Below, piece after piece: positions 18,626-28,247 of a stretch of 56,696 nucleotides of DNA (positions are counted from its first letter, which is position 1; each line of letters starts with the position of its first letter). Under the pieces are notes generated by a model. It ran no database searches and was not told where the DNA came from. It saw nothing but the letters and a program-made list of their open reading frames with translations. The DNA is from Pelagophyceae sp. CCMP2097. Taxonomy: Eukaryota > Sar > Pelagophyceae. The stretch lies in assembly GCA_026770575.1 (NCBI GenBank), contig MU657209.1, forward strand, positions 202,383-259,078, read 5' to 3'. Position numbers and translations under genes: made by a program.

Positions 18626-19335
18626 ATGATCGGAGCTGGGGCCCTCGCGAGCCGTGGCTTCATCTCGTGGTGCAACCAGCGCGTGGCTGCGCATCCGTTC
18701 AAGTTCGCGTCTGTCCTCTCCGGCGCAAAGTCGACGACCGCCGACGCGGTGACGCAAATCTGCTTCGAGCGCAAGGCCGAGGTCGACATGCGCCGCCTCG
18801 CAGTGCGTGTTCTCTCCTTCCTCGCCCGGCGGGGCTCGACTAGTCTGGACGGGCACTCGGCCGTTCCTCGAACCGCGTGACGCCCTTTGTCCAAAGTTTG
18901 TGTACGCAGGTCTTCGGCGTCTTCGGCGTCGCATACCAGGGCGCGTTCCAGTACGTCATGTTTGGCCGCGTGCTGGAACGCATGTTCCCCGGCAACTCGC
19001 TCCCGGCGGTGTTGAAGAAGGTCTCGGTGTCCACCTTTGTCTTCGACCCGCTCGTCTTCTTCCCGACTTTTTACATGGTCCGCGAAGCGATCTCGACGGC
19101 GCGGCTGACGCCCGGGACGATCAACGACGCGATGTCGCACTACGCGGAGAGTGCCGTCGACGACTGCATGACGGCGTGGTCCATCTGGATCCCCGCGCAC
19201 TGTGTGACGTACGGCCTCATGCCGCCGCACTGGCGCGTCCCGTGGTGCTCCGTCGTCTCGGTCGGCTACGTCTGCATCCTCTCCGGGAGCCGCGGCGGCG
19301 GCGTCTCGGAACGGATGCTCAAAAAAGGCCGATGA
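18626..19335 (+). CDS. Mpv17/PMP22 family membrane protein, copy B
   Basis: Exons 18626-18802 and 18910-19335 (107-nt intron, GTGCGT donor) give 200 residues. The intron position is identical to copy A. The 59 residues of exon 1 differ from copy A at only two positions (Pro/Ala and Val/Met). Exon 2 differs at roughly 20 of 130, mostly in one patch after FPGNSLPAV (KKVSVSTFVFDP against KKILATTAILDP). The intron sequences and the last residues are different. The pair is therefore an inverted duplication that has been diverging except in exon 1. Membrane location is as for copy A. Confidence 0.9.
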
Positions 19336-19390
19336 CGGCTTTTAAAAAATGATGACGGCTTTTAAAAAATGATGACGGCCATGTGAAAAA
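19331..19390 (+). repeat. 20-bp tandem repeat just after the copy B stop codon
   Basis: GATGACGGCTTTTAAAAAAT occurs twice in tandem from 19331, and a third GATGACGGC follows. It overlaps the 3' end of the gene. Confidence 0.85.
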
Positions 19391-19748
19391 TTCAACGCGG
19401 GCGGCGGACTCGCCTCCGCGCCCCGTTAAGATCTGTGTAATTGAAATATCTCCTTTGCGGGCTCGCAGGGACCTTCGGCCTCCCTTTGGAGATGAAGGCA
19501 GGGCCCCGCGCCTCGGTGGCCGTGGGACTCGGCCCTTTGCCACAGAGGTCGCGGCACTGTGGACGCTTTCGTAGGATGGTGCTCCTCTGCTCAGGGCCGA
19601 GCATGCTTCGTCGCGTATATCGTCTTTACAATTGTAGAAGGATCGTCAACGTTGGGTCAAAAGTGCAAGGTCGGAACATTCCGCGATATAAAGTGACGCG
19701 ACATTCGGTGAGATCAAAGTGCAAGGCGACGGCGCGGGCCGCGTCGCG
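19336..19748. other. Intergenic region
   Basis: Apart from the short tandem repeat at its left edge nothing is supported. It holds the promoter of the sulfotransferase gene. Confidence 0.5.
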
Positions 19749-21347
19749 ATGCCGCCGGCGTGGTTGCTGTGCGTCTTCGGGTGCTGTGCGGCGTACGCGC
19801 TGTACCTGCGGCGGCCGCTGACCACGGGCTGGGCGCACCTGCGCATCAACGCGCTGCTGCGCCTCATCAACGCGCTCCTAATCATCCCGTGCCTCTGCAA
19901 GGACTACCTAGGCCTGGACGTCCCGGCTTCGCTGGGCTACATGCTGGCACGGCCGCTGTCCGTTGCGGACCTCATGCGCGTCGCGGAGAAGCGGACGAAG
20001 CTGTCAGACTGGGAGCTGAGCGAAACCTTCCCGCTCCTCTTCGACGACGCCGTCCGCGCCATGAACGCCGTGCCCGCGTCCAACTTCGGCCGCCTCATCC
20101 AGTTCGACTACCTCCTCCGCCGCTTGATGACGCGCCTCCGCGTCGTGGAAGCGTGCAAGGCGAGGCCGCCGCGGCCGGACCTCTCAAAGGCGCCCATTAT
20201 AGTCATGGGCCTGCCGCGCACGGGAACGACGCTGATGCACCGCCTCCTCTCTTTAGACCCTGCGAATCGGTGCCCGCGGACCTTTGAGCTCTTGGAGCCG
20301 CTGCCTGGGACGGGCAAGCGGGCTTCTGAAGAGAGCAGAATAAAGTACACTACCGCAAAGCTCAACCTCATCAAGCGCGTCATCCCGCAGATTTCCGCCA
20401 TCCACGAGCTCGGGGCCACCGAGGCGGAGGAATGCCTCTTGGGCCTCTCCGTGGAAGTGCCGCTCCTCCCGCCGACGTTCCGGCCAATCATCCAGCAGCA
20501 GGTCCGCCGCGCCCAGGCCGGCGCAGGCTTCGTCGACTTGCGCAACGGCTACAGACTCTACCGACGCCAGCTCGAGTTTATCGCAGAGGCGCAGGACAGG
20601 CGGATCGGCGCGGCCGCGGCGGCCGCGCGGCGATGGGTCTTGAAGTGCCCCTGCCACGTCGCCTTCGTCTCCGCCTTAGCCGACGCCTTTCCCGACGCCA
20701 AAGTCGTCTGGATGCACCGCGACCCGGCCGACTCGCTGCCGTCGCTGGGCAGCATGTTCCGCACCTTTGCGGACATGTGCGACGCCGGCCCCGTCGACCT
20801 GCACGCCGTCGGCCGAGAGCAGTACGAGTTCTGGAGCCGCGCAATTAAAAAGGCCGACGCCGACTTGGCCACGTCCGCTTTGGACCACAAGCACGTCCGC
20901 TTTACCGACTTTACGGCCAACCCCGTCGGCACCGTCAAGCAAGTCTACGCAAAACTCGGCCTCAAAGTCTCGCCCGAGTTCGAGGCCGCCATGCTGGCCT
21001 ACCTCGAGGACAACGTTTTCAAACAGCGTCCAATTTCGTCTCGAAAGGGTCTCTTTCCTTGTCGAAAGCGCCTCTTTCCTCGCTCGTCGGTGAGGCCCCG
21101 CAGACCGCTTCGAATCAGGCTTCGAAGCGCGCAAGCATCCCGGCGCACCTGAAGAAGTTCCACGGCTATTCGTGCGAGGAGTACGGCCTCTCCAAGGAGT
21201 TCCTGCGCGAGGAAATGGAAGAGTGAGTCTTCTTCTTCTGTTATGCACTCCACTGAGCCTGAGTCTGCACGCCCCTCGACGCGCTTTGTTTTCGAAACGC
21301 GTCGCGACGCTAGCTACTACGAGACGCACCTGGCCAGGGCCGAATAG
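19749..21347 (+). CDS. Sulfotransferase family protein with N-terminal anchor
   Basis: Exons 19749-21014, 21119-21222 and 21314-21347 give 467 residues. An N-terminal hydrophobic segment (WLLCVFGCCAAYALYL) suggests a type II Golgi membrane protein. The PAPS-binding 5' loop is APIIVMGLPRTGTTLMHRLL and the 3'-phosphate motif is AKVVWMHRDPADSLPSLGS, both as in the Sulfotransfer_3 group, which sulfates carbohydrates or small molecules. The C-terminus continues LEDN/ASKRASIPAHLKKFHGYSC and EEYGLSKEFLREEME/DYYETHL, matching the usual final helices. The first donor (21015, GTTTTC) is weak, while the second (GTGAGT) is good. The first intron contains two near-copies of TCGAAAG(G/C)G(T/C)CTCTTTCCT. 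Confidence 0.82.
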
Positions 21348-21704
21348 TTAACACCGCGCCGGCGCGGACTCGGCATCAAAGAGGCCCGCGGGCGCTCAGT
21401 GTGGCACCGCCTCGCCTCCGACTGATACCAAGCGAGCGCTTGGGATGTTTTGCCCGAAGAGCGCATAACAGACTCGACGCTCATCTCCGGACCCCAGCGG
21501 CTCCGGGGGGGTCCCTTCGCTCCTCTTTGTTCCGAGAATGGTTCGAATCTCAAAAGTTCGAATGAGAAGCGCGTGCGTCATTTGCGACTTGTGGTCAGGA
21601 GCGAAGGGGCGGCCCCCGCACGTCCGCGGCGGCTTGACGAATCGCGCGCCGCGCGCTCCCACGAGCGTAGCAGCCTCGCTCCTATAACGCCGCGGTCTTT
21701 GGCC
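21348..21704. other. Intergenic region
   Basis: The frame of the downstream hydrolase is open through most of it (from 21450), but the translation is not conserved-looking, so it is treated as 5' flank. Confidence 0.45.
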
Positions 21705-22835
21705 ATGGTCTGGTTCTCTCAGTTCTGGCCGGCGCGGCTTTGGGCCGAGGCGCGGCGGTGCGAGGTGCAGCTCCTAGACCTGTCCGGGCGCGAGTACGTC
21801 GTCAAGGACACGCCAGTGACGTCGCGAATAGATGACACGATCCATAGCGTCTCCGTGCGAGGCGCTCCGTCCGGGACCAAGGATATTGTGCTCGTACACG
21901 GCTTTATGTGCGGCACGGGCATCTTCTGGCGCAACCTCGGCGCGCTGGCCGCGCACGCGGGCATCCGCAGCGTCACTTCCGTCGACTGGCGAGGCGCCGG
22001 GCTCTCGGGGAGAGCGCTGCCTTATGCACCTACGAGCCACGACGAAGCCGTCGATTTCCTCGTCGAGGGCTTGGAGCAGTGGCGCAGAGCGCACTACGCC
22101 GCCGCCGGCGAGTCGAACAGGAAATTCGTCCTCGTGGGGCATTCCATGGGTGCCATTGTGACGGCCAACTACGCGGCGCGTTATCCCGGCGCCGTCGAGC
22201 ACCTCATCCTCTGCGGGCCCGCAGCCGTCGAGGCGTCGCCCATGGCGCCCGGCATCGTGGACCACCCGGTGTACAAGTTCGCCGCCGCGCTCTGGACGCG
22301 CGGCACGACGCCCGGCTACGTCGTCCGCGGCCTCGGGCCCTTTGGCGACCTGCTCGTGCGCAACTACGTGCAGCGGCGGTTCCGCGAGGGCGTGCTCATG
22401 CGCGACGAAGAGGCCGAGGCCCTCACATCGTACGTTCCCGCCGTCGGACACAGCAACGACGGTGGCATCCTCAGAGGTGTTTGTCGGAGGAAGACTCGTA
22501 GGTATCTGCAATGCATTATGCATCTGCCCGGCGCTTCAGAACAGGCCATGTCGCAGATCCTGGGCCCCATCGCGGCAGCCAAGGTGCCTTTGGGGCCGTT
22601 GGTGGAGCAGCTCGGTTGTCCGGTCACATATGTCTACGGTGCGTCGGACTGGATGCAGCCGGCGCGCGGCCTGAGGTCCGCGGAGCGCATGGCCGCCGCG
22701 GGGAAAGACGCGCGCTGCCTGGTCCTCAAGAACGCAGGACACTACCCCTTTTTGGACCAACCCGACGCCTTCAACGGCCTCCTTTTGCAGCGCATCTTCG
22801 AACGCCCGCCGCGGTCGAAGAGATGGCCGTTTTGA
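21705..22835 (+). CDS. Alpha/beta hydrolase, ABHD4/ABHD5-like
   Basis: 376 residues if unspliced. The fold shows the oxyanion region VLVHGFMCGTGIFWRN, VDWRGAGLSG, the nucleophile elbow GHSMGAI, VTYVYGASDWMQP and the terminal GHYPFLDQPDAF. The last motif contains H(x)4D, known from the acyltransferase group that includes ABHD4/ABHD5. Unlike animal ABHD5 it keeps the catalytic Ser, so it is probably an active lipase or acyltransferase. An in-frame 63-nt stretch (22477-22539, GTGTTT..CAG) looks like an intron, because removing it gives GGILR/EQAMSQILGPIAAAK, closer to the family spacing (355 residues). The start is ATG 21705. It converges with the lipase gene 56 bp away. Confidence 0.86.
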   Translation: MVWFSQFWPARLWAEARRCEVQLLDLSGREYVVKDTPVTSRIDDTIHSVSVRGAPSGTKDIVLVHGFMCGTGIFWRNLGALAAHAGIRSVTSVDWRGAGLSGRALPYAPTSHDEAVDFLVEGLEQWRRAHYAAAGESNRKFVLVGHSMGAIVTANYAARYPGAVEHLILCGPAAVEASPMAPGIVDHPVYKFAAALWTRGTTPGYVVRGLGPFGDLLVRNYVQRRFREGVLMRDEEAEALTSYVPAVGHSNDGGILRGVCRRKTRRYLQCIMHLPGASEQAMSQILGPIAAAKVPLGPLVEQLGCPVTYVYGASDWMQPARGLRSAERMAAAGKDARCLVLKNAGHYPFLDQPDAFNGLLLQRIFERPPRSKRWPF

Positions 22836-22891
22836 CCGCCGCCGAGCGTCGCACATACATATATGATTCCAATTTGTTCAAAGGGGGCGTG

Positions 22892-25003
22892 TCACGCGGG
22901 AGCGGGCCAGTTCGTGTCCGCACTGCGTTCCCGAAGCAGCCGCCGGGCTCGGTGCGCGGCGCCGTGATGCCTGTCGGGCGCCTCGTCGCCGTGGGCGGCG
23001 TCGTTGCCGTGGACGTTTGTCAGCTCGAAGAGGAGTTCGAGGTACCCTTTCGGCAAGTGGTAGCCCATCAACGTGTACGAGAGCAGCACTCTGGAGTAGT
23101 CTTCCGGCCCGCGGTCGTAGGCCACCGCCGGCGTGTTCGCGCGCCTTGAACGCCGGTCGAGCGCCACACCGGCCTCGCGGTCCAAGTGGATGATGCGGCC
23201 GGGCGTCAGCAAAGACACGCCGAGGCACGACACCGTCTTCGCCAGCGCGTCGGCCTACGCACTGCGTTGTGGAAGGACCTGCGAGCGCGCGTACGAACGA
23301 CGCACCAGCGCACGCGAGAGGTCGCCCTTCGCCGTCTCGGTGCCTGCATCTTCCGGCGCCGCGGCCTCTGGCGGTGCCGCGGCCTCGGCCTCTGTTGGAT
23401 CCGCGGCCTCGGCCTCTGGCGGTGCCGCGGCTTCGACCTCAGGCGGGGGTGGGGCCTCGGTCTCTGGCGCCGGCGCGGCCTCGGCCTCTGGCGGCGCCGC
23501 GGCCTCTGGCCCTCTGGAGTCGGCCTCGGTCGCGGGAGCTGGTGCGCCGTCTTCGCTCGACACAACGGCGGAGGGCTCTGGTCTGTCGGGCGGCTTTGCG
23601 CGGGAAAACGTGCGTCGCAGGCGCGCGGCGCATCCCTCGTCGATGAGTTCGTCCATGAGCTGCTCGATGGACGTGACGGAGATTCTGGGTGCAGGGTCTT
23701 TGGCGTGGACGACGCCGATCGTAAACGCGCGCGCGGCGACGGCGAGGTCGCGCGAGAGGCAGGGCGCGGCCCCGAGATGATACACCCGCGGCCCGCGGTC
23801 GTTGAACGTGGGCCAGGGCGACCTCTCGGACCTTGCAGAGAAGGCGAGGATCGTTGCCACTGCGCCACCCATGCTGTGCCCCGCAAGGACGAGGTCGTAC
23901 GTCGGCCACTTGACAAACGCAGCTTGCAGAGCGGCCGCGGCGCGCCTTTCGACGAACGCGGCGGCGCGGACGAAGCCGTAGTGCGCGTGGCCGCCGCAGT
24001 ACTCGACTTGGGACCCGGAGAGGTCGGTGAGCACGTCTCTCGCCGCTAGAGTGCCGCGGATGGAGACGACGACCCATCTTTTCGCATGGTCCAATGCGAC
24101 AAAGTGTGCAGGCTGGAACGTCCGCGAGGACCAGTCGGCGTGCAACAGGTCGTCGTTTAAAATGCCCGCGGAGGCTCGCAGCGCCTCTGTGTTTGTGGCG
24201 TCGTCTACGTGTTCCGCAATGTCAAAATGCAGCTTCTTCAGCGTAAATAAAGCCCCGCCGCTGCGCACCGAGTCCATGTAACCTTCCGACATGGCGAAGC
24301 CGTACGCCGCTCGAATGTAAAGTGACGCGTGCGCCACGTCGACGAGCACGGCGTCGCTGGCGTCAATTTTCGGCGCGTTTGAAAGTGCTTCGCGGTACTG
24401 CGCCGCGTGGCTCCGCCGAAGGCGCCAGAGCGCGGTCGCGTCCATGGGCAATCTCGAGAGGCCGCGGCGGCCCGCCGTCGCGGAGAGCGTCTGCCAGAAC
24501 AAGACCATCCCCATCGTATCGTCCGAATCATCGTACGGCGACGGAGAAGCCCGCGGCGTTTCGGCGCGTCTCCAGCGCCGGCGGCGGCAGACGTCCGTCG
24601 CGCGCCGGCCCGCGCGGCCGCCCTTTCTTCGGGAATCGAATTTGTTAAAGTCTGTGGCATAGAGCCATCCAAAAACGTCCGTTAAATCCGTCACCTCGGC
24701 GGCCCAGCACGAATGCTCCACGCGGTCCCGGGCCCACGCCGCTGCCGTTGCCTTGATCTCCACGGCCCACGCCGGCTTAGCGCGCGATTCGCGTTCGGCG
24801 AAAGCGTGCGGGTCGAAAGGACCAAAGCAGCGCCGCCAGCCCAGCAGCGGATAGAAGCGCTCGTGCTCGTCGACGATGCCTTCGTCCTCGCCCGCGGGGG
24901 CGCCGCCCGGCGGACCCGCGAGGGCGCCGCCTGGCAGCGTCGCGCCCGACTCTTCCGACGACTCTTCTGGAGGCTCCGGCATCGACGGCGGCGGCTCCTC
25001 CAT
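22892..25003 (-). CDS. DysF-domain class 3 lipase
   Basis: Exons 25003-23306 and 23254-22892 (51-nt GTGCGT..TAG intron) give 686 residues. After an acidic/proline leader, about residues 45-150 look like a DysF (dysferlin/peroxin) domain: DEHERFYPLLGWRRCF, WAAEVTDLTDVFGWLYATDF and a terminal RRRRWRR. About 225-590 form a class 3 (diacylglycerol-type) lipase: FVALDHAKRWVVVSIRGT, nucleophile LVLAGHSMGGAVATI, Asp in HAKDPAPRIS and, after the intron, TPGRIIHL with the likely catalytic His. Between Asp and His sits an insertion of about 120 residues rich in PEAEAAAPPE repeats. It should hydrolyse acylglycerols or phospholipids at a membrane. DysF normally occurs in peroxisome and membrane-repair proteins. 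Confidence 0.85.
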
Positions 25004-25394
25004 GCTGCCTGCAGCGCCGCCGCCCTGCCAAGATGAGCGCTGGCCGCCGAGTCCCAATGCGGCCCAGCCCGTCGAGGCGCCCCACCGCGACCGGCGCCGC
25101 GGCGCCTCTCAGTCTTGAAGTCTTGTGGACCAGATATAATCCAAGGGTAAGTTTTAGTGACAACCCTTTCTTTACTAGTCACAGTAGGCCAGTTACTAGG
25201 AACCAATTGGGTGTGGAAGCTTCAGCCACTTGATCTAGCGAGATGGTTGCTACGCGACGGAGGTCGGACTTTTGAATTCCAGTTCAACGGACCTCTATAT
25301 TCGTGGATCTTTACGGAACTCTGTGTTTGTTCCACGCTGAAGATCGCTCGTCGCGTCGTCAGACCTGTCCAGAGCCTCAGGCATTTGTGAAGGT
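25004..25394. other. Divergent intergenic region
   Basis: It separates the lipase (minus) and the unknown gene (plus). Short open frames run through it but none is supported. Confidence 0.45.
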
Positions 25395-27133
25395 ATGGGC
25401 ACAGTGGCGCGACTCATGTCGTGCGACGGAGGGGCGACGGCGACGGGCAGCTTTAGCAATCCTGATAGTATCGTCATCTCTTACGAGACAGTCGGCGGGG
25501 TCGTCGGATGCACAAAGCAGCTAGCCCTGTACAAGGGCTTGGCGGAAGGATGCCGGCGCCCGGCTGGCGCGAAGACTTTCGTGGGTGCGCAGTGGGTCGT
25601 CACCAGAGTCGTCGAAGGTCAGGAACGCGTCGACGTGAACTTGAAGGAGGTGTGCGTGCTGCCGGATCAGCTCAAGGACGGTGCCTTAGCAAAAGGCCAC
25701 GGCATGGTGCAGTTCTTGGAGCGCGTGGACGGCGACCTGGAAGCGCAACTCTCCGATCTTCAAGAAGTCTTTGGGCGGTTTTACGGGACTCGGACTCGGA
25801 GCCTGAGCGTCATCGACATTTATGGAGGCGACGCAGCGGCTGCGCGGTGGACGAACAACGAGAAGATCCAGATCCTCGTCCAGACTTATGCGACCTCGTC
25901 CCGCTGCGGGCGGGCCAGATCGATAGGTCGATTTACGGCCTGGGCCTCGAGAGCTGCGGCGCGCCGACGGCGGGCCAGCTCCCTCTCGTGATCCAGCGGC
26001 TTATATACGTCGCAGGCGGGCGCCAAGGCGTTTGCCCGGTTAAGGAATCTAAGCGCGTGCGGCAGGAGCCGGCGCTCATCGCGGAGAAGATCACGTGCGG
26101 CATGGAGCTCGCCAAGCAGGGATTGGCCGAGTGCAACTCGGGCAAGCTCCTGCAGGCCGCCGATATGCTGCGCATGGCGAGGATTGAGGTCTGCGTTTAC
26201 GCGTCGGCGCGGGACAGATCGGGCGACGACATCTTTTCCCAGCTCGAGATGAGCGAGGATGACTTGGTCAAACTTATCGACAGCCTCGACAACGGCAGCG
26301 CTGGGTCGCAGCGGCAGATGCAGTCGGCGCATTTCAGCTTGCCCGCGCCGGCGCAGTTTGTGTCCAAGGCCGAGTTGCAGAAGGTGGAGGACGCGCTGCT
26401 TGAGACGTACGTCAAGGAAGGCCGGTTTGTGCTCGAAGAGAAGTCTCTCGGGCAGCAGCTCCAGCTCATCGCCCAGTCCATCATGAATCCCAAGTCCGGC
26501 TTGGTGCTCATCGACGTGGTCGACGAACACTCGAGGACGACCGCGGGATTGTCGATCCGCTCGGGCACGTCGATTGTCAGCTTAGCTGCGGCGCGGCGGT
26601 ACAACCAAGATCTGACGCGGTGGGCGTCGATGCCGGCCATGGTCAGCCTGCTTGCTTTTAACGGACTTGCTTTGACCCTCCGGCAGTGGAACTTTATTGA
26701 GTCCCTCGGCGACCGCGACTTTAACTTTATGGACAAGACCGCGATTCAGGACGTCGGCACGGGCAAGGTGCCGACGCGCCTCGGCCAAAGCGTCGTGTAC
26801 GCCAGGCTCGTCTCGGTCTCGGACGTCGGCGGTGTGCTGCGGAACATTTCGGACGCGTTCAGCAGTGGCTTTGAGAACTCGGACTTGTTTTACAACCAGA
26901 GCCTCATCGGTGTGGCGCGCATCCTCGAACAGAAGGACCGCGCCTCTGATGGCCTTTTGCCCGTCAACGTCGTGGGCCCCGCGGTCCAGGACGACCTGCA
27001 GCAGTGGGTCGGCAGGATCAGAGGGGGCGCCGTGCAGTCCTTTGCGCTCTCCGAGGAGACGGCTTCGATGATCGAGCGGCTGCGTTCTATACCTTCTTCA
27101 AATCTAGGCCCCGTCTCGGGTCGCCGCCTCTAG
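25395..27133 (+). CDS. Unknown protein, about 570 residues, with unresolved internal junction
   Basis: No family is recognised. The first part (25395 to about 25897) encodes GTVARLMSCDGG to LVQTYATS in one frame; the rest (about 25927-27133) continues in another frame from SIYGLGLESCGAPTAGQL. A 29-nt GTCCCG..ATAG segment (25898-25926) would join them, but that is very short for an intron; an 83-nt alternative or a sequence error are also possible. The second part is helix-rich, with regular charged residues (ELQKVEDALLETYVKEGRF) and one hydrophobic region (WASMPAMVSLLAFNGLAL). No signal peptide or catalytic motif is seen. Codon use and the long open frames support a real gene. Confidence 0.65.
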
Positions 27134-27451
27134 ATGAGTGCTCGCCGCCGAATCTAGGCCGCCGAGTCTCAATAGCCCCCCTGTCCCGGGTCTGACCTGC
27201 CGACGATGATTGACGGCGGCCACGAAGCCTGCGCATCGGGGAGATGACGAGGCGCAGGGCTCGTCCCATCAGGCACTGTGCCTGCCGCACCGCCGAGGCA
27301 CGCACTCCAGAATGCCCGCATCTTCAAACGTGCTTCGGAGGAGCATCAGCATCACTGTCGCCGACGGCCGCATGCTCTCCGTCCCGCGTGCCAGCGAGTC
27401 ACAAACATAAACGTTTAAAACATTAACGGAAGGAGCCTCGCGTCGGCGGCG
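27134..27451. other. Convergent intergenic region
   Basis: It lies between the 3' ends of the unknown gene and OPA3. Nothing is supported. Confidence 0.5.
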
Positions 27452-27879
27452 TCACGCCGTCGCTGGGCCTCGCGGCCTCGCGTGCGGCGCCGCTTCGAGC
27501 GCGGCGATGCGTGCCTCGAGCTCGTCGCCGGATCGCGCCTCGCGGCGGTGCGTGTCGGAGAGCACGCCGAGCCCTGCGGCGACGACGATTGCCTCACCGA
27601 TGAGCTCGGCGCCGAGCCGCGTCGCCGCACGGTCGCCGAGCGGCGCGCGCTTAGGTGCGGCGGCCGCGAAGAGCGACGGCCGGCGGTGCACGCCCGCGTC
27701 GTACCGCCGGGCGACGCTGACGCAGAAACCTGCGCGCGACCGCTGCATGTACGCAGCAGGCTGCGCGCCGACGCACGCGTGAAGCGCGGCGACCGCACGG
27801 CGACGCGCTCCGCCACCGCCGCCAGCGGGTCGGCGAGGCGCTCGATGAAATAGTGTGCGAGCTTGAACGACGCGTTCAT
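27452..27879 (-). CDS. OPA3: OPA3-like protein
   Basis: Exons 27879-27777 and 27729-27452 (47-nt GTGCGT..CAG intron) give 126 residues; the junction makes SPRFTR/FCVSVARRYD. The pattern fits OPA3: an N-terminal FKLAHYFIERLADPLAAVAERVA helix, then RLGAELIGEAIVVAAGLGVL (the conserved hydrophobic GAE-GE segment) and a final coiled coil (SGDELEARIAALEAA). OPA3 proteins are small membrane-associated proteins of mitochondria, and in humans loss causes optic atrophy; molecular function is unsettled. Length is slightly below typical (about 180) because the C-terminal tail is short. Confidence 0.85.
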
Positions 27880-28247
27880 GCCGAGCAACGCTGGCCTACC
27901 AGCCGACAGCAACCGCGATGAAGAGAGCGCGCGCTGCTGCGGTCCTGCGAAATGTTTGGAATCGGAAGAATGGTCCGGAAGACCTTGCACGACGAGCGTC
28001 GACCTTGCACAAGACAGATTTGACCTTGCACTCAATACCAGTGCTGTACCTTACACTGTAAATTCATCTTGTAGCGGAGCCTGTTGGACATGGACGACAT
28101 CCTCTACGCTTGTCACAGAACGTCGTCTTACTTACGCTGATGGTGAAACAACACGGACAGGCCCCGCGGCGGCGGCGCCTCTACAAGGCGCTTTTGGGCC
28201 TCAACAAAACGCCTTTGCTTTCCCCTCCGAAATGACACCGATTACCA
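27880..28247. other. Intergenic region
   Basis: It separates the OPA3 start and the helicase stop. Three spaced copies of GACCTTGCAC occur at about 27981-28035. No gene is seen. Confidence 0.5.
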
